A stretch of 64,000 nucleotides of DNA, from assembly GCF_001700965.1 (NCBI RefSeq), contig NZ_CP016756.1:3772501-3836500 (forward strand), written 5' to 3'. The first letter of the stretch is position 1, and the number at the start of each line of letters is the position of its first letter. Below the pieces are notes generated by a model that searched no databases, was not told where the DNA came from, and saw nothing but the letters and a program-made list of their open reading frames with translations. This DNA is from Stenotrophomonas nitritireducens. GTDB taxonomy: Bacteria; Pseudomonadota; Gammaproteobacteria; Xanthomonadales; Xanthomonadaceae. A program made the position numbers and the translations under genes. Positions 52,615-61,492 of this stretch are shown here, piece after piece.

Positions 52615-55115
52615 GCCGGCAGATGCACACCTCCAGGCGCGGCCAGATAGCGCGGCCGCCATTCCGGCGCGAACTTTGATTTGAAACGGCGCAAGCCGCT
52701 GAAGCCGTAGAAGCGCTCGCCATGCCGCGCGACCAGGTTGGCGAAGCGGTTCCAGCGGCCGGCCAGGCGGTGCTCGGCCAGGCCGGTCAGCGGTGCCATG
52801 CCCAGCGAGAAACGGGCATAGCCATTGGCCGCACCCCACAGGAACAGCTCGATGAACAGGAAATCCATCGTGCCCTTGGGCGCATCCGGTCGGTGCCGCA
52901 TCAGGTCGACGGAGAGTTCTTTCCCGGCCGGCGCTTGCCAGATGTTGGCGAAGGCGACGATGCGTCCTTCGGCCTCCACCAGCGCCACCGGGAAGCGGCT
53001 CAGGTAGGCGGGCTCAAAGCTGCCGAGCGAGAAGCCTTTCTCTTCGCCGGCTTTTTCATCCAGCCAGGCATCGGAGATCTCTGCCAATTCGCCCAGCAAG
53101 GCGGGTACCTCGCTGGCCGCTGCCAGCCTGAAGCTCAAGCCCGCGCGTTTGCCCTTGTTCCATGCCTGGCGCAGGTCGGCGCGATCGCTGCCGGCAAGGC
53201 TGAAATCGGTGAGCGGCACCATCGCTTCCTCCCCCAGTTTCACCAGGGTCAGGCCCAGATCCAGGTAGTTCTGCCAGTACCTGCCGCTGGTCTGGTAGAA
53301 CACCGGGCGCAGGCCGAGGCGGTCGGCTTCTTCGCGGAATTTCCAGATCAGCGCGGTGGCAACCGGCGCTGGCCCGACCGGGTCGCCCATCGCCACCAAT
53401 GAGCCGCCATAGCGCTGCAGCATCACGAAGCCATCGCCGGCTTCGCTGCGCAGGATGGCCTTGTCGCCGGTCAGCGCCACGCAGGCCTGGGTGTCCTCGG
53501 CCTGCGCCAGGATCGGCCGCAGTTGTTCCAGGGTGGCGTCGTCGGGCAACGGCAGCGGGCTGCGGGTGCTGTGCAACAGCCGCGCCAGGCCGAAGATGAC
53601 CACGGCGATGCAGACCAGCAGCAAGGCACGCAATGCACGCGGGGCGTTGCCGGAGGTGGCGAACTGCCACCACAACTCGTGCTGGTATTCGACGTGGCTG
53701 TAGACGAAGAACAACAACCACACCGTGGCCACCAGTACCAGCGCCACATTGCGCAGCCATGGCCAGGACCAGGCTTCATCCAGCAGCGCGCCCTCGCGGT
53801 AGAACTCGCGCCGCGCCGCCCACAGCGCAATTGCCACCAGTGGCAGGGTCAGCGCCACGGTGACATGGCCACCGCGCAACCAGGCCGGCAGCGGCAGTGC
53901 GACGCACAGCGCGAACGCCAGCATCCACGCCGCATGGCTGCGCCGCTGCAGGCCCTGGCCGATCAACAACAGCAGCACGCCACCGAGGCTGCCCAGCAGA
54001 TGCGAGGTTTCCACGATCGGCAGCGGCGCTGGCAGCACCCGATGATGCGGTACCGGCAAGGTGCCATCGATCAGCAGCAGCGCGCCGGCGGCAAATACCG
54101 CCAGCGCTATCAGCTGCGGCAGCCAGGGCCGCAGCACCGTCCAGGCGGTGCCGGCGCCAGTGCGCAGCGGCCGGCGCACGCTGGCCAGTGCCGCCAGCAA
54201 CGCCGACAGAAACAGGGGCAGCAGGTAATAGGTGACCCGGTAGGCCACGGCGGCAGCAAGCAGGGCGGCCGGCGCGACATGCGGCAGCAGCTTGAGCAGG
54301 CTCCACTCGAACACACCCAGCCCGGCCGGCACGGTGGAGACCAGTCCGGCCACCACCGCCACCAGATACAGGCCAACGAAGCCGATAAAACCGACATCGC
54401 CCTGCGCCGGCAGCAGCACATAGAACGCCGCCGATGCCAGGCACAACTCGACCACGCTTAAAGCGGTGACTTCCAGTACCGTGCGTCGGTCCGGGATCCA
54501 CATGCGGTGTTGGTCGCAGCCGATGCTGCGGCCATGGCGCCCGACCAGCAGCAGCATCGCGGCGAAGCCAATCAGCATGGCAATGCCCAGCCCATGCACC
54601 GCCATTGCCGGGATCGGCAGTGCCAACGCGGCTGCGCCCGGTTCCAGCAGCAAGGCAACGCCCAGCAACAGCCACGCACCGAACACGAAACCCAGCGTGC
54701 TCATCAGTACCACCTGGCCGATCTCGGCCAGGCTGAGCCCGGCGCGGCCATAGCTGCGCACGCGGATGGCGCCGCCGGTCAATGCCGCAAACCCCAGCGT
54801 CTGCCCGGCGGCGTGGGCGAGGAAGGCAGTGATGCCTACGCGGGCAGCCGGCAAGGGGTGTTTGGCGCGGCGCAGGCCGATGGCGTCAAAGCCGATCAGG
54901 CAGACGTAGCTGGCCATGCCCAGCAGGGTGGCCAAGCCAAGCTGCGACCATGACAGCCCGCGCACCGCCGCGCGGATCTGGTGATAGCCATGGTCGCTGA
55001 ACTCCCCGGCCAGGGCATGCAGCGCCATTGCCATGATGCCCAGGGTGACCAGGATGGCAGCAATGCGCTTCCACCCCGGTGCGGTTGGTTGCGAAGGCGT
55101 GGAAGGCGCGGTCAT
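52563..55115 (-). CDS. mprF: Bifunctional lysylphosphatidylglycerol flippase/synthetase MprF
   Basis: An 850-residue inner-membrane protein. About 14 membrane segments (1-510; LAHAAGQTLGFAALTGGAIR is the flippase hallmark) lead to a C-terminal GNAT-like synthase domain (about 530-845; QRYGGSLVAMGDPVGP, RFSLGMAPLTGL). It transfers lysine or another amino acid from aminoacyl-tRNA to phosphatidylglycerol and flips the product, lowering net negative charge and protecting from cationic peptides. Start ATG at 55115. AcvB lies convergent at its 3' end. The last 17 codons recur in the adjacent repeat. Confidence 0.94.
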   Translation of the reverse strand: MTAPSTPSQPTAPGWKRIAAILVTLGIMAMALHALAGEFSDHGYHQIRAAVRGLSWSQLGLATLLGMASYVCLIGFDAIGLRRAKHPLPAARVGITAFLAHAAGQTLGFAALTGGAIRVRSYGRAGLSLAEIGQVVLMSTLGFVFGAWLLLGVALLLEPGAAALALPIPAMAVHGLGIAMLIGFAAMLLLVGRHGRSIGCDQHRMWIPDRRTVLEVTALSVVELCLASAAFYVLLPAQGDVGFIGFVGLYLVAVVAGLVSTVPAGLGVFEWSLLKLLPHVAPAALLAAAVAYRVTYYLLPLFLSALLAALASVRRPLRTGAGTAWTVLRPWLPQLIALAVFAAGALLLIDGTLPVPHHRVLPAPLPIVETSHLLGSLGGVLLLLIGQGLQRRSHAAWMLAFALCVALPLPAWLRGGHVTVALTLPLVAIALWAARREFYREGALLDEAWSWPWLRNVALVLVATVWLLFFVYSHVEYQHELWWQFATSGNAPRALRALLLVCIAVVIFGLARLLHSTRSPLPLPDDATLEQLRPILAQAEDTQACVALTGDKAILRSEAGDGFVMLQRYGGSLVAMGDPVGPAPVATALIWKFREEADRLGLRPVFYQTSGRYWQNYLDLGLTLVKLGEEAMVPLTDFSLAGSDRADLRQAWNKGKRAGLSFRLAAASEVPALLGELAEISDAWLDEKAGEEKGFSLGSFEPAYLSRFPVALVEAEGRIVAFANIWQAPAGKELSVDLMRHRPDAPKGTMDFLFIELFLWGAANGYARFSLGMAPLTGLAEHRLAGRWNRFANLVARHGERFYGFSGLRRFKSKFAPEWRPRYLAAPGGVHLPAALLDVTRLISLDPSRK

Positions 55116-55278
55116 GCAGGTTTGGGGACGCTGGGCGCTGGGGCAGCGCGGACGTATAAGACTAGCGGTAGCGCGGGGCGAACGCTGCATGTCGGTGCTG
55201 CCGCGTTTCCATCGCCTTCAGTCGGCGCGGCGGCAGTTGGCGCACTAGACTTGGCAGCTCGGAGCACGGGGAGTGGGC

Positions 55279-56313
55279 ATGGGCGAAAGTTCGCAACGGG
55301 CGGTGTTGCCACGGCCGGCAGCGGCATTGGCGGTGGTGCTGGCCTTGTTTGGGTTCTTGCTGAGCGCCATCGCGCTTCAGTTTGCCCGCGATGACCTGGA
55401 CTGGGCACGGGCCACCCTCAGTCTGTATCTGCATGGCCCTTACGGCGTGCTGCTGCGCGTGGCCTATTGCCTGCTGGCAGCGGCGATCGCCGCACTCGGG
55501 GTGATGTTGTACCGGCAGGCACGCGGGCGCGCGCGGCGCGGCTTGCCGGCCGTGCTGTTCGTGGTGGCGGGGGTGGGATTGGCTGCGGTGGCGATCGGTG
55601 ACAGCTGGCTGCCGCAACATGCGCCGCTGCTGGCGCCCTTGCTGCACGGGCTCGCAGCGCAGACTGCCTTCCTGAGTGTGACCGTGGCAATGCTGCTGCA
55701 GGCCTGGTGCTTCGGCCATGATCGGGCATGGCAGCGGCTGCATCGTCTGGCCTGGTGGTGGGCGTGGCTTGCGTTTGCCGGGCTGTGGTTGCACGTGCTG
55801 TGGCGCGACAGTCCACGCGGGCTCGGCCAGAAGCTGGTGATCGTCACGGTAGTCGCCTGGCTGCTGATGGTTGCGCTGGCGTCATGGCGGCGTTCACGCA
55901 AAGAAACGCCTGAAACTTCCACTTGCGGTCACAATGATGGGTACATTCACCACAGGGAGTCAGTCATGATCCAACGCTTCGATACCGGCCCGCGCATGTC
56001 GGAAATGACCATCCACCATGGCGTGGCCTATCTGGCCGGGCAGGTGCCGGAAGATACCAGCGCCGATATCGTTGGCCAGACCGAGCAGGTATTGCAGGCC
56101 ATCGACGATCTGCTGCGGCTGGCGCCGACCGACAAGAACAACATCCTGCGTGCGGAGATCTTTCTTGCCGACATGGCCGATTTCCCGGGCATGAACGAAG
56201 CCTGGGACAAGTGGGTGCCGCAGGGTGCAACGCCGGCGCGCGCCACCGTGCAGGCCAAGCTGGCCAACCCGGCGTGGAAGATCGAAATCGTGATCACCGC
56301 CGCGGTGCCGTAA
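55279..56313 (+). CDS. DUF998-type membrane protein continuous in frame with RidA
   Basis: An uninterrupted 345-codon frame. Residues 1-205 form about six hydrophobic segments (AALAVVLALFGFLLSAIALQ, GLAAVAIGDSWLPQHAPLLA), like DUF998 membrane proteins. Residues 230-345 are a full RidA (YjgF) domain. The joining stretch (RRSRKETPETSTCGHNDGYI) looks like translated spacer DNA, and the RidA part has its own ribosome site and ATG at 55966. Either a true fusion exists, or the membrane gene lost its stop and RidA is mostly made from the inner start. The ATG at 55279 follows GGGGAG. Confidence 0.7.
   Translation: MGESSQRAVLPRPAAALAVVLALFGFLLSAIALQFARDDLDWARATLSLYLHGPYGVLLRVAYCLLAAAIAALGVMLYRQARGRARRGLPAVLFVVAGVGLAAVAIGDSWLPQHAPLLAPLLHGLAAQTAFLSVTVAMLLQAWCFGHDRAWQRLHRLAWWWAWLAFAGLWLHVLWRDSPRGLGQKLVIVTVVAWLLMVALASWRRSRKETPETSTCGHNDGYIHHRESVMIQRFDTGPRMSEMTIHHGVAYLAGQVPEDTSADIVGQTEQVLQAIDDLLRLAPTDKNNILRAEIFLADMADFPGMNEAWDKWVPQGATPARATVQAKLANPAWKIEIVITAAVP
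55966..56313 (+). CDS. ridA: RidA-family (YjgF) deaminase, internal start
   Basis: A 115-residue RidA protein, which hydrolyses reactive 2-aminoacrylate and other enamines/imines. The domain is complete from MIQRFDTGPRMSEMTIHHGV to KLANPAWKIEIVITAAVP. The ligand Arg is Arg93 in PARATVQ. CAGGGAGTCAGTC stands before the ATG as ribosome site. It lies in the same frame as the upstream membrane gene with no stop between. The separate start makes independent translation likely. Confidence 0.8.
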   Translation: MIQRFDTGPRMSEMTIHHGVAYLAGQVPEDTSADIVGQTEQVLQAIDDLLRLAPTDKNNILRAEIFLADMADFPGMNEAWDKWVPQGATPARATVQAKLANPAWKIEIVITAAVP

Positions 56314-56418
56314 GCAGCTGCTGCGATAGCGGTAGCGATTGCTTGCCTGTCCTGGAGGCTACGGTGTCCGGGGCAGGCAGCCGTTTGATCTGGTTGGGTT
56401 CTTTGCAGGGAGGCAGGG

Positions 56419-56943
56419 ATGGAAATGATGCGTTACCTGTTGTTCGCAGCCGTGGCAGCCAGCGGCGCGCTGCATGCGGCGGCACCGGCGCAAGCCGCGT
56501 TGACCAAACTGATCTACAAGCAGGCGCCGTTGCAGCGCATCGAGCCGCTGGACTACCCGCAGTTCAAGCTGATCGAAGCGGAACTGCGCAACACCGTGCG
56601 GCGCCATGGCGATCGCAGCGTGCCCAATCGATTCTGTGCGGTGGGGTACCAGTTGGGGAGTGGCCAGCTGGAGACGGTTCTGCTCTGGGACAACGCACAG
56701 TGGTTGATCCGTTGGTGGGGCGGTGATGCGCTGGCCACGTCGGAGGAACGGTATGCGGTATCGGCCTCGTTCTCACCGGTCACCGACCTGCGTACGGATC
56801 TGGTCGAGGATGATCGCTACCCACTGGGCACGCGGGCAATAGTGCGCGCGGATGCGGAAGCTCTGATGGCAGATTGCCACGCGCATGGCCGCCAGTACAC
56901 GGTGCCACCATTACCGCCAAAGGCGGAAGACGACGAATACTGA
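56419..56943 (+). CDS. Exported protein of unknown function
   Basis: A 174-residue protein with a signal peptide (MEMMRYLLFAAVAASGALHA, cleavage near AQA). The mature part (PNRFCAVGYQLGSGQLETVL, DNAQWLIRWWGGDALATSEE) matches no family I know. AGGGAGGCAGGG stands just before the ATG. It follows ridA by 105 bases on the same strand and is followed by REP doublets. Confidence 0.75.
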   Translation: MEMMRYLLFAAVAASGALHAAAPAQAALTKLIYKQAPLQRIEPLDYPQFKLIEAELRNTVRRHGDRSVPNRFCAVGYQLGSGQLETVLLWDNAQWLIRWWGGDALATSEERYAVSASFSPVTDLRTDLVEDDRYPLGTRAIVRADAEALMADCHAHGRQYTVPPLPPKAEDDEY

Positions 56944-56975
56944 GCAGGCGTGCTGCTTTACCGCTCTGCTGTTTT

Positions 56976-57308
56976 GTAGGAGCGGCGTAAGCCGCGAAGC
57001 CGACTACAACTGGATTGCAGTGTTCAACATGATATGAGGCAGCCAATGCTGGGAAGTTTGGCTGCGATTGGTATCTGTGTCAGCTGGATTTTCACCAGCT
57101 TCGCGGCTTACGCCGCTCCTACATTCACTCACTGACGGAGTCGGCTTCCGCAACTTTGTAGGGGCGGCATAAGCCGCGAAGCCGATAGCGATTGGATTGC
57201 AGTGTTCAACATGGTCCTGGGCAGCCAAGGCAGCGGCAGATGCATGCCTGCGATTGGTATCTACTTCAGCTGAATTTTTGTCAGCTTCGCGGCTTACGCC
57301 GCTCCTAC
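56976..57308. repeat. Two tandem REP doublets (182-bp period), the second entering rsxB
   Basis: Doublet 1 runs from GTAGGAGCGGCGTAAGCCGC at 56976 to an inverted REP ending 57122; doublet 2 from 57158 to 57308. The enclosed spacers are homologous (GGATTGCAGTGTTCAACATG in both), so this is a tandem duplication of a REP pair. The last REP overlaps the 3' end of rsxB. No gene is seen in the gap 56944-57304. Confidence 0.9.
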
Positions 57309-57781
57309 ACGAGCGGCTGCTGGCTTGCTACCAGCTCGATGCAATCCACCGGGCACGGCGGGATGCATAGTTCGCAGCCGGTGCACAGGTCGGCCAGGAC
57401 GGTGTGCATGTATTTGGCGCCGCCGACGATGGCGTCAACCGGGCAGGCCTGGATGCACTTGGTGCAGCCGATGCAGTCCGCTTCGATGATGAAGGCAACC
57501 TGCGCCGGCTTGTGCTCGCCACGACTGCGGTCGTAGGGCAGGGCGGGAACACCCAGGATGTGCGCCAGCGCACGTGCGCCGGCGTCGCCACCGGGCGGGC
57601 AGTGATCAATGCCCGCGCTACCGGCCGCCATCGCCTCGGCATACGGGCGGCAGCCGTCATAGCCGCACTGCCCGCACTGGGTCTGCGGCAGCACCCGGTC
57701 CAGGCGTTCGACCAGCGCAACGGTGCCTTCGCCGTCCGCAAGACGGTGGTGCGCAGCGTCGGTTGAGGGTTGGGTAATCAT
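57305..57781 (-). CDS. rsxB: Orphan RsxB/RnfB-type iron-sulfur protein
   Basis: A 158-residue protein with the RnfB Fe-S pattern: CGQCGYDGC plus Cys61 (Cys36, 39, 44, 61) and two ferredoxin clusters (Cys103-106-109-113 and Cys133-136-139-143). The N-terminal membrane anchor of E. coli RsxB is missing and the C-terminal tail after the last cluster is short. The stop (TAG, 57305-57307) is inside a REP dyad. No rsxACDGE genes are nearby, so it is an orphan and likely soluble electron carrier. Confidence 0.9.
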   Translation of the reverse strand: MITQPSTDAAHHRLADGEGTVALVERLDRVLPQTQCGQCGYDGCRPYAEAMAAGSAGIDHCPPGGDAGARALAHILGVPALPYDRSRGEHKPAQVAFIIEADCIGCTKCIQACPVDAIVGGAKYMHTVLADLCTGCELCIPPCPVDCIELVASQQPLV

Positions 57782-57800
57782 TGGAGAGTCCTGCCGTTCG

Positions 57801-57840
57801 CCCTCACCCCAATCCCTGTCCCGGAGGGAAAGGGGCTCAG
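57801..57840. repeat. CCCTCACCCCAAT-type repeat overlapping the HAD gene stop
   Basis: CCCTCACCCCAATCCCTGTC continues CCGGAGGGAAAGGGGCTCAG. It is a diverged copy of the repeat found in icmF and at 61546, 61658 and 61771. The TGA of the HAD gene (57837-57839) is at its edge. Confidence 0.8.
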
Positions 57841-58427
57841 GTCAGGCATTTGCCGCGATACCAGCGTTCATGCGCCAGTGCCAGCATGGGTTTGTCTTCG
57901 CTGCTGTCGCCATAGGCGTGAATGCGCGGGTAGGTGCCCAGATCAAAATGCTTGCGGATCAAGGCCACCTTGCGGGGGCCGCAGTCGCCTTCGGCGTAGC
58001 GGCCGGTCAGGCGATTGTCCTGCACCTCGAGCCGGTTGCAGATCACCTGCAGGCCAAGCGTGTCACACCATTGCTGCAGATACAGATCGATCGATGCTGA
58101 AACCACGGCGACAGTATGGCCCTGCGCCTTGTGCCACAGGATCTGCTCCAGCATTTCCGGGCGCACCATTTCAGGCAGGTGCTCGCGCGCATAGTCGCGC
58201 GCCATCTGGCTGATTTCACCGGCATGGCGGCCGGTGAATACCTGCGAGGTGACGCGGCGCCGGATGCGCTCGGCCGAGATCAGTTTCAGCCGGTAGGCCA
58301 GCAACCACGGCCCCACCCGCCACCACGCCTGCGCGCGCTGCTCCGGCGTGGCCACACGACGCAGGAACCGGCTGTAGGTGTCACAGACGGTGATGGTGTG
58401 GTCGAAGTCGAACAGGGCTAGATGCAT
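57837..58427 (-). CDS. HAD-superfamily phosphatase (SerB-like, IB)
   Basis: A 196-residue HAD phosphohydrolase. Motif I DFDHT holds Asp7 and Asp9 (LFDFDHTIT), motif II is VSASID, motif III Lys in [12 protein letters not shown], motif [12 protein letters not shown]. The family dephosphorylates small molecules such as phosphoserine or polar lipid head groups. The start ATG at 58427 is used; a longer frame has no support. Between rsxB and metG; context gives no substrate. Confidence 0.88.
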   Translation of the reverse strand: MHLALFDFDHTITVCDTYSRFLRRVATPEQRAQAWWRVGPWLLAYRLKLISAERIRRRVTSQVFTGRHAGEISQMARDYAREHLPEMVRPEMLEQILWHKAQGHTVAVVSASIDLYLQQWCDTLGLQVICNRLEVQDNRLTGRYAEGDCGPRKVALIRKHFDLGTYPRIHAYGDSSEDKPMLALAHERWYRGKCLT

Positions 58428-58561
58428 GGGCTCAAGGCAGGATTGGCGTTTTGGTTCGCACCGGTAACGTGGTGCAAGGTATGTGGCGCGGTGCCGATCC
58501 CTGCGTTGCGGGCCATCGGGAATCAAAGGTTGCAGCAACCCCCGATTCCCGCCTGCGCGCA

Positions 58562-60640
58562 TCAGCGAACCGGCATGCCGGGCAATGCCGCCGCGTCGGC
58601 GTCCAGCAGTGCCAGCGCGCCGCCGTCGAAGCCGGCCGACAGGATCATGCCTTCGCTCAGGCCGAAGCGCATCTTGCGCGGGGCCAGGTTGGCGATGAAC
58701 ACCACCTTGCGACCAACCAGCGCTTCCGGCTCGGCATAGCTGGCGCGGATGCCGGAGAAGATCTGCCGCTGGCCCAGGTCGCCGGCGTCCAGCAGGAAGC
58801 GCAGCAGCTTGTCCGAGCCTTCAACGAAACCACACTCCAGCACCTTGCCGATGCGCAGGTCGAGCTTGGCGAAATCATCGATGCCGATGTAGGCGGAAGC
58901 TTCACCTTCTGCCTTGGCCTCGGTCTTCGCTTCGACCTTGGCGGGCTTTTCAGCCTTGGCCGGCTTGGCGTCGGTGGCGGGCTGGGCGGAGAGGGTGTCC
59001 TTGGAGGCGTCGGTCATTGCGTCAATCATCTTCGGGTCGATACGGGTGAACAGCGCCACATAGGCGGCGATGGTGTGGGCGGTAAGCGGCTTGGTGATGT
59101 CGTCCCAGCCCTGCACCGGGGCATTGAGGAAGCTCTCGGCCTGCAGCGCGGTGGCCGGCAACACCGGCTTCAGTGCGGTGACCAGCACGCGGAACAGGTT
59201 CAGGCCCTGCGTGCAGACTGCCTGCAGTTCGGCGTCGGCACCCTCTTGCTTGGCGATGACCCAGGGCTTGGTGTCGTCGATGTACTTGTTGGCTTCGTCG
59301 GCCAGCGCCATGGTCAGGCGGATGGCGGCGGCTGCATCGTTGCGCTCATAGGCCTCGCGCACGGCGGCCAGTGCGGCGACGAAACGGTCGTACTGGGCCG
59401 GGTCCGGCAGCACGTCGGCGAGCTTGCCGTCGAAGCGCTTGGCGATGAAGCCGGCGCAGCGGCTGGCCAGATTGACGAACTTGCCTACCAGATCGGCATT
59501 CACGCGGGCGGTGAAGTCGCTCAGGTTGAGGTCGAGGTCGTCGACACCGCCGGAGGACTTGGCAGCGAAGTAATAGCGCAGCGCTTCCGGTGCCAGGCCG
59601 GCATCCAGGTAGGTGCGGGCCATGATGAAGGTGCCGCGCGACTTGCTCATCTTGGCGCCGTCCACGGTCAGGTAGCCGTTGACGTGCAGCTTGGTCGGGG
59701 TGCGCAGGCCGCTGCCCTTCAGCACCGCCGGCCAGAACAGGCCGTGGAAATTGACGATGTCCTTGCCGATGAAATGGTGCAGCTCGGTGCTGCTGTCGGC
59801 GGCCAGCACGGCGTCGAAGTCGTCACCGGTCTTGGCGCACAGGTTCTTGAAGCTGGACAGGTAGCCGATCGGCGCGTCCAGCCACACGTAGAAATACTTG
59901 CCCGGCGCACCCGGGATCTCGAAACCGAAGTAGGGCGCATCACGCGAGATGTCCCACGCGCGCAGGCCGCCTTCGGCGTCCAGCCATTCGGCCAGTTTGG
60001 CCTTGACGCCGGGCAGGGCCACATCGCCAGCCAGCCATTCGCGCAGGAAATCCTGGAAGCGGCCGACTTCGAAGAAGTAATGCTCCGAGTCGCGCATTTC
60101 CGGGGTGGCACCGGAAACCACCGATTTGGGATCGATCAGGTCGGTAGGGCCATAGGTGGCACCGCAGACCTCGCAGTTGTCGCCGTACTGGTCGGGCGAC
60201 TTGCAGTTGGGGCAGGTGCCTTTGATGTAGCGGTCAGGCAGGAACATGCCCTTGGCCGGATCGTAGAACTGCGCCACCGAGCGACGGCCGATATGGCCGG
60301 CAGCGTCGAGCTTGGCGTACAGGGCTTCGGTCAGCTCGCGGTTGGCGGCCGAGTTGGTCGAGTCATAGTGGTCGAAATCCACGCCGAAGGCCGCGAAATC
60401 ACGTTCGTGGCTGGCCTGGATGTTGGCGATGAAGGTTTCGGGGGTAACCCCGGCCTTCTCGGCGGCCAACATGATCGGCGTGCCGTGGGTGTCATCGGCG
60501 CAGACGTACCAGACCTTTTCGCCCATCATTCGCCGCGCACGCACCCAGATGTCAGCTTGGATGTAACCCACCAGGTGGCCGAGATGCAGCGGGCCGTTGG
60601 CGTAGGGCAGGGCGTTGGTGACTAGGGCGTTGCGGGTCAT
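58562..60640 (-). CDS. metG: Methionine-tRNA ligase MetG
   Basis: A 692-residue class Ia aminoacyl-tRNA synthetase. HIGH-type motif HLGH (His19-His22), zinc knuckle [23 protein letters not shown] ([10 protein letters not shown]), and a C-terminal tRNA-binding OB-fold (about 585-690, [18 protein letters not shown]) that dimerises the enzyme. A low-complexity Lys-Ala linker ([20 protein letters not shown]) joins the two. The start [16 protein letters not shown] at 60640 matches relatives; ATGs at 60646 and 60649 precede it. Confidence 0.95.
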   Translation of the reverse strand: MTRNALVTNALPYANGPLHLGHLVGYIQADIWVRARRMMGEKVWYVCADDTHGTPIMLAAEKAGVTPETFIANIQASHERDFAAFGVDFDHYDSTNSAANRELTEALYAKLDAAGHIGRRSVAQFYDPAKGMFLPDRYIKGTCPNCKSPDQYGDNCEVCGATYGPTDLIDPKSVVSGATPEMRDSEHYFFEVGRFQDFLREWLAGDVALPGVKAKLAEWLDAEGGLRAWDISRDAPYFGFEIPGAPGKYFYVWLDAPIGYLSSFKNLCAKTGDDFDAVLAADSSTELHHFIGKDIVNFHGLFWPAVLKGSGLRTPTKLHVNGYLTVDGAKMSKSRGTFIMARTYLDAGLAPEALRYYFAAKSSGGVDDLDLNLSDFTARVNADLVGKFVNLASRCAGFIAKRFDGKLADVLPDPAQYDRFVAALAAVREAYERNDAAAAIRLTMALADEANKYIDDTKPWVIAKQEGADAELQAVCTQGLNLFRVLVTALKPVLPATALQAESFLNAPVQGWDDITKPLTAHTIAAYVALFTRIDPKMIDAMTDASKDTLSAQPATDAKPAKAEKPAKVEAKTEAKAEGEASAYIGIDDFAKLDLRIGKVLECGFVEGSDKLLRFLLDAGDLGQRQIFSGIRASYAEPEALVGRKVVFIANLAPRKMRFGLSEGMILSAGFDGGALALLDADAAALPGMPVR

Positions 60641-60693
60641 GGCCATCATTTGCAGCGGGGGAACGCCGGATTATCGCATGGCTGAAAAGCGAC

Positions 60694-60714
60694 AGCCCCG
60701 GGGAGGCCGGGGCT
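60694..60714 (-). terminator. Possible terminator downstream of the DUF2147 gene
   Basis: Stem AGCCCCGG / CCGGGGCT with a 5-base loop; on the minus strand GTCGCTTTT follows. It is 209 bases past the DUF2147 stop, so a role for that gene is uncertain. Confidence 0.4.
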
Positions 60715-60778
60715 GGGGCATTGGGTTTGGCTTTGGCTTTGGCTGGAGCTTGCCAGGGGAAACAGCAGCGCCAGAGCT

Positions 60779-60906
60779 CCTCCCTTCTCCCGTTTACGGG
60801 AGAAGGTGCCCCGAAGGGGCGGATGAGGGGGAGCTTTTGACTTTGTTTAGCTAGAAGCTGCCCTCACCCCACCCCCTCTCCCGTGAACGGGAGAGGGGCT
60901 TTGAGC
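60779..60906. repeat. Two hairpin repeats of the CTCTCCC…GGGAG type
   Basis: One hairpin (CTCCTCCCTTCTCCCGTTTACG onward as CCTTCTCCCGT / ACGGGAGAAGG, 60783-60806, then GCCCCGAAGGGGC) is followed at 60861-60906 by a CCCTCACCCCACCCCCTCTC-type element with CCGTGAACGG at its centre. The latter matches those at 61546 and in icmF. Confidence 0.75.
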
Positions 60907-60922
60907 AGAGCATCAAGCCGGC

Positions 60923-61369
60923 TTACTGGTCGCGCAGCCAGGTCTGGGTGCGGCAGATGAAGGCGATGCAGCCGGACACGTCCAGTTTGCGGCCGTTGTC
61001 CACCAGCGCCACCTTGGAGCTGTAGGTCTTGCCCTTGGCCGGATCCAGGATGGTGCCGTTGGCCCACTTGTTGGCGCCGTCCGGACGTACGTTCCAGAGA
61101 ATGGTCATGCCCTCGATCGGCTTGCCCTTGTTGGCCCCTTCACACTTGTTGCAGAGCGGGTGCGGGCCGTGCTCGGACTGCAGCACCTGCAGGACCTTGC
61201 CACTGAGGGTGCCGTTGGCGGCCTGGCTGATCTCGACGATGGACTTCACCCGGCCGGTTTCGTCATCGATGGTGCGCCAGCGGCCGGCAGCGCTGTCGCT
61301 GGCGCTGGCGGAGAAGCCGGCGGCCAGCAGCGGCAGGGCCAGCAACAGGGTCTTGAAAGTGGTGCGCAT
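60923..61369 (-). CDS. Exported DUF2147 protein
   Basis: A 148-residue exported protein (signal MRTTFKTLLLALPLLAAGFS, cleavage after ASA). It matches the DUF2147 family: AAGRWRTIDDETGRVKSIVE, ILWNVRPDGANKWANGTILD and GKTYSSKVALVDNGRKLDVS. Family members are beta-barrel-like periplasmic proteins of unknown function. Cys pairs CNKCEG and CIAFIC might form disulfides. The start follows GAGGGGAAAC. Confidence 0.9.
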   Translation of the reverse strand: MRTTFKTLLLALPLLAAGFSASASDSAAGRWRTIDDETGRVKSIVEISQAANGTLSGKVLQVLQSEHGPHPLCNKCEGANKGKPIEGMTILWNVRPDGANKWANGTILDPAKGKTYSSKVALVDNGRKLDVSGCIAFICRTQTWLRDQ

Positions 61370-61492
61370 GTTTCCCCTCCCAGGGTGGGTTTGATCAGCC
61401 GCCGACGGCGCTGTTACGGGGCGAATGTAACCGCATTCGGTCCCGTACGGAATCCGCAGTGCAGCAGATTTTCGGTGAACGGGAGAGCGGGT

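Noticed and set aside
58451..60625. A 724-codon plus-strand open frame opposite metG
   Set aside because: Antisense to an essential conserved gene; the translation is Gly/Val/Gln-rich shadow sequence.
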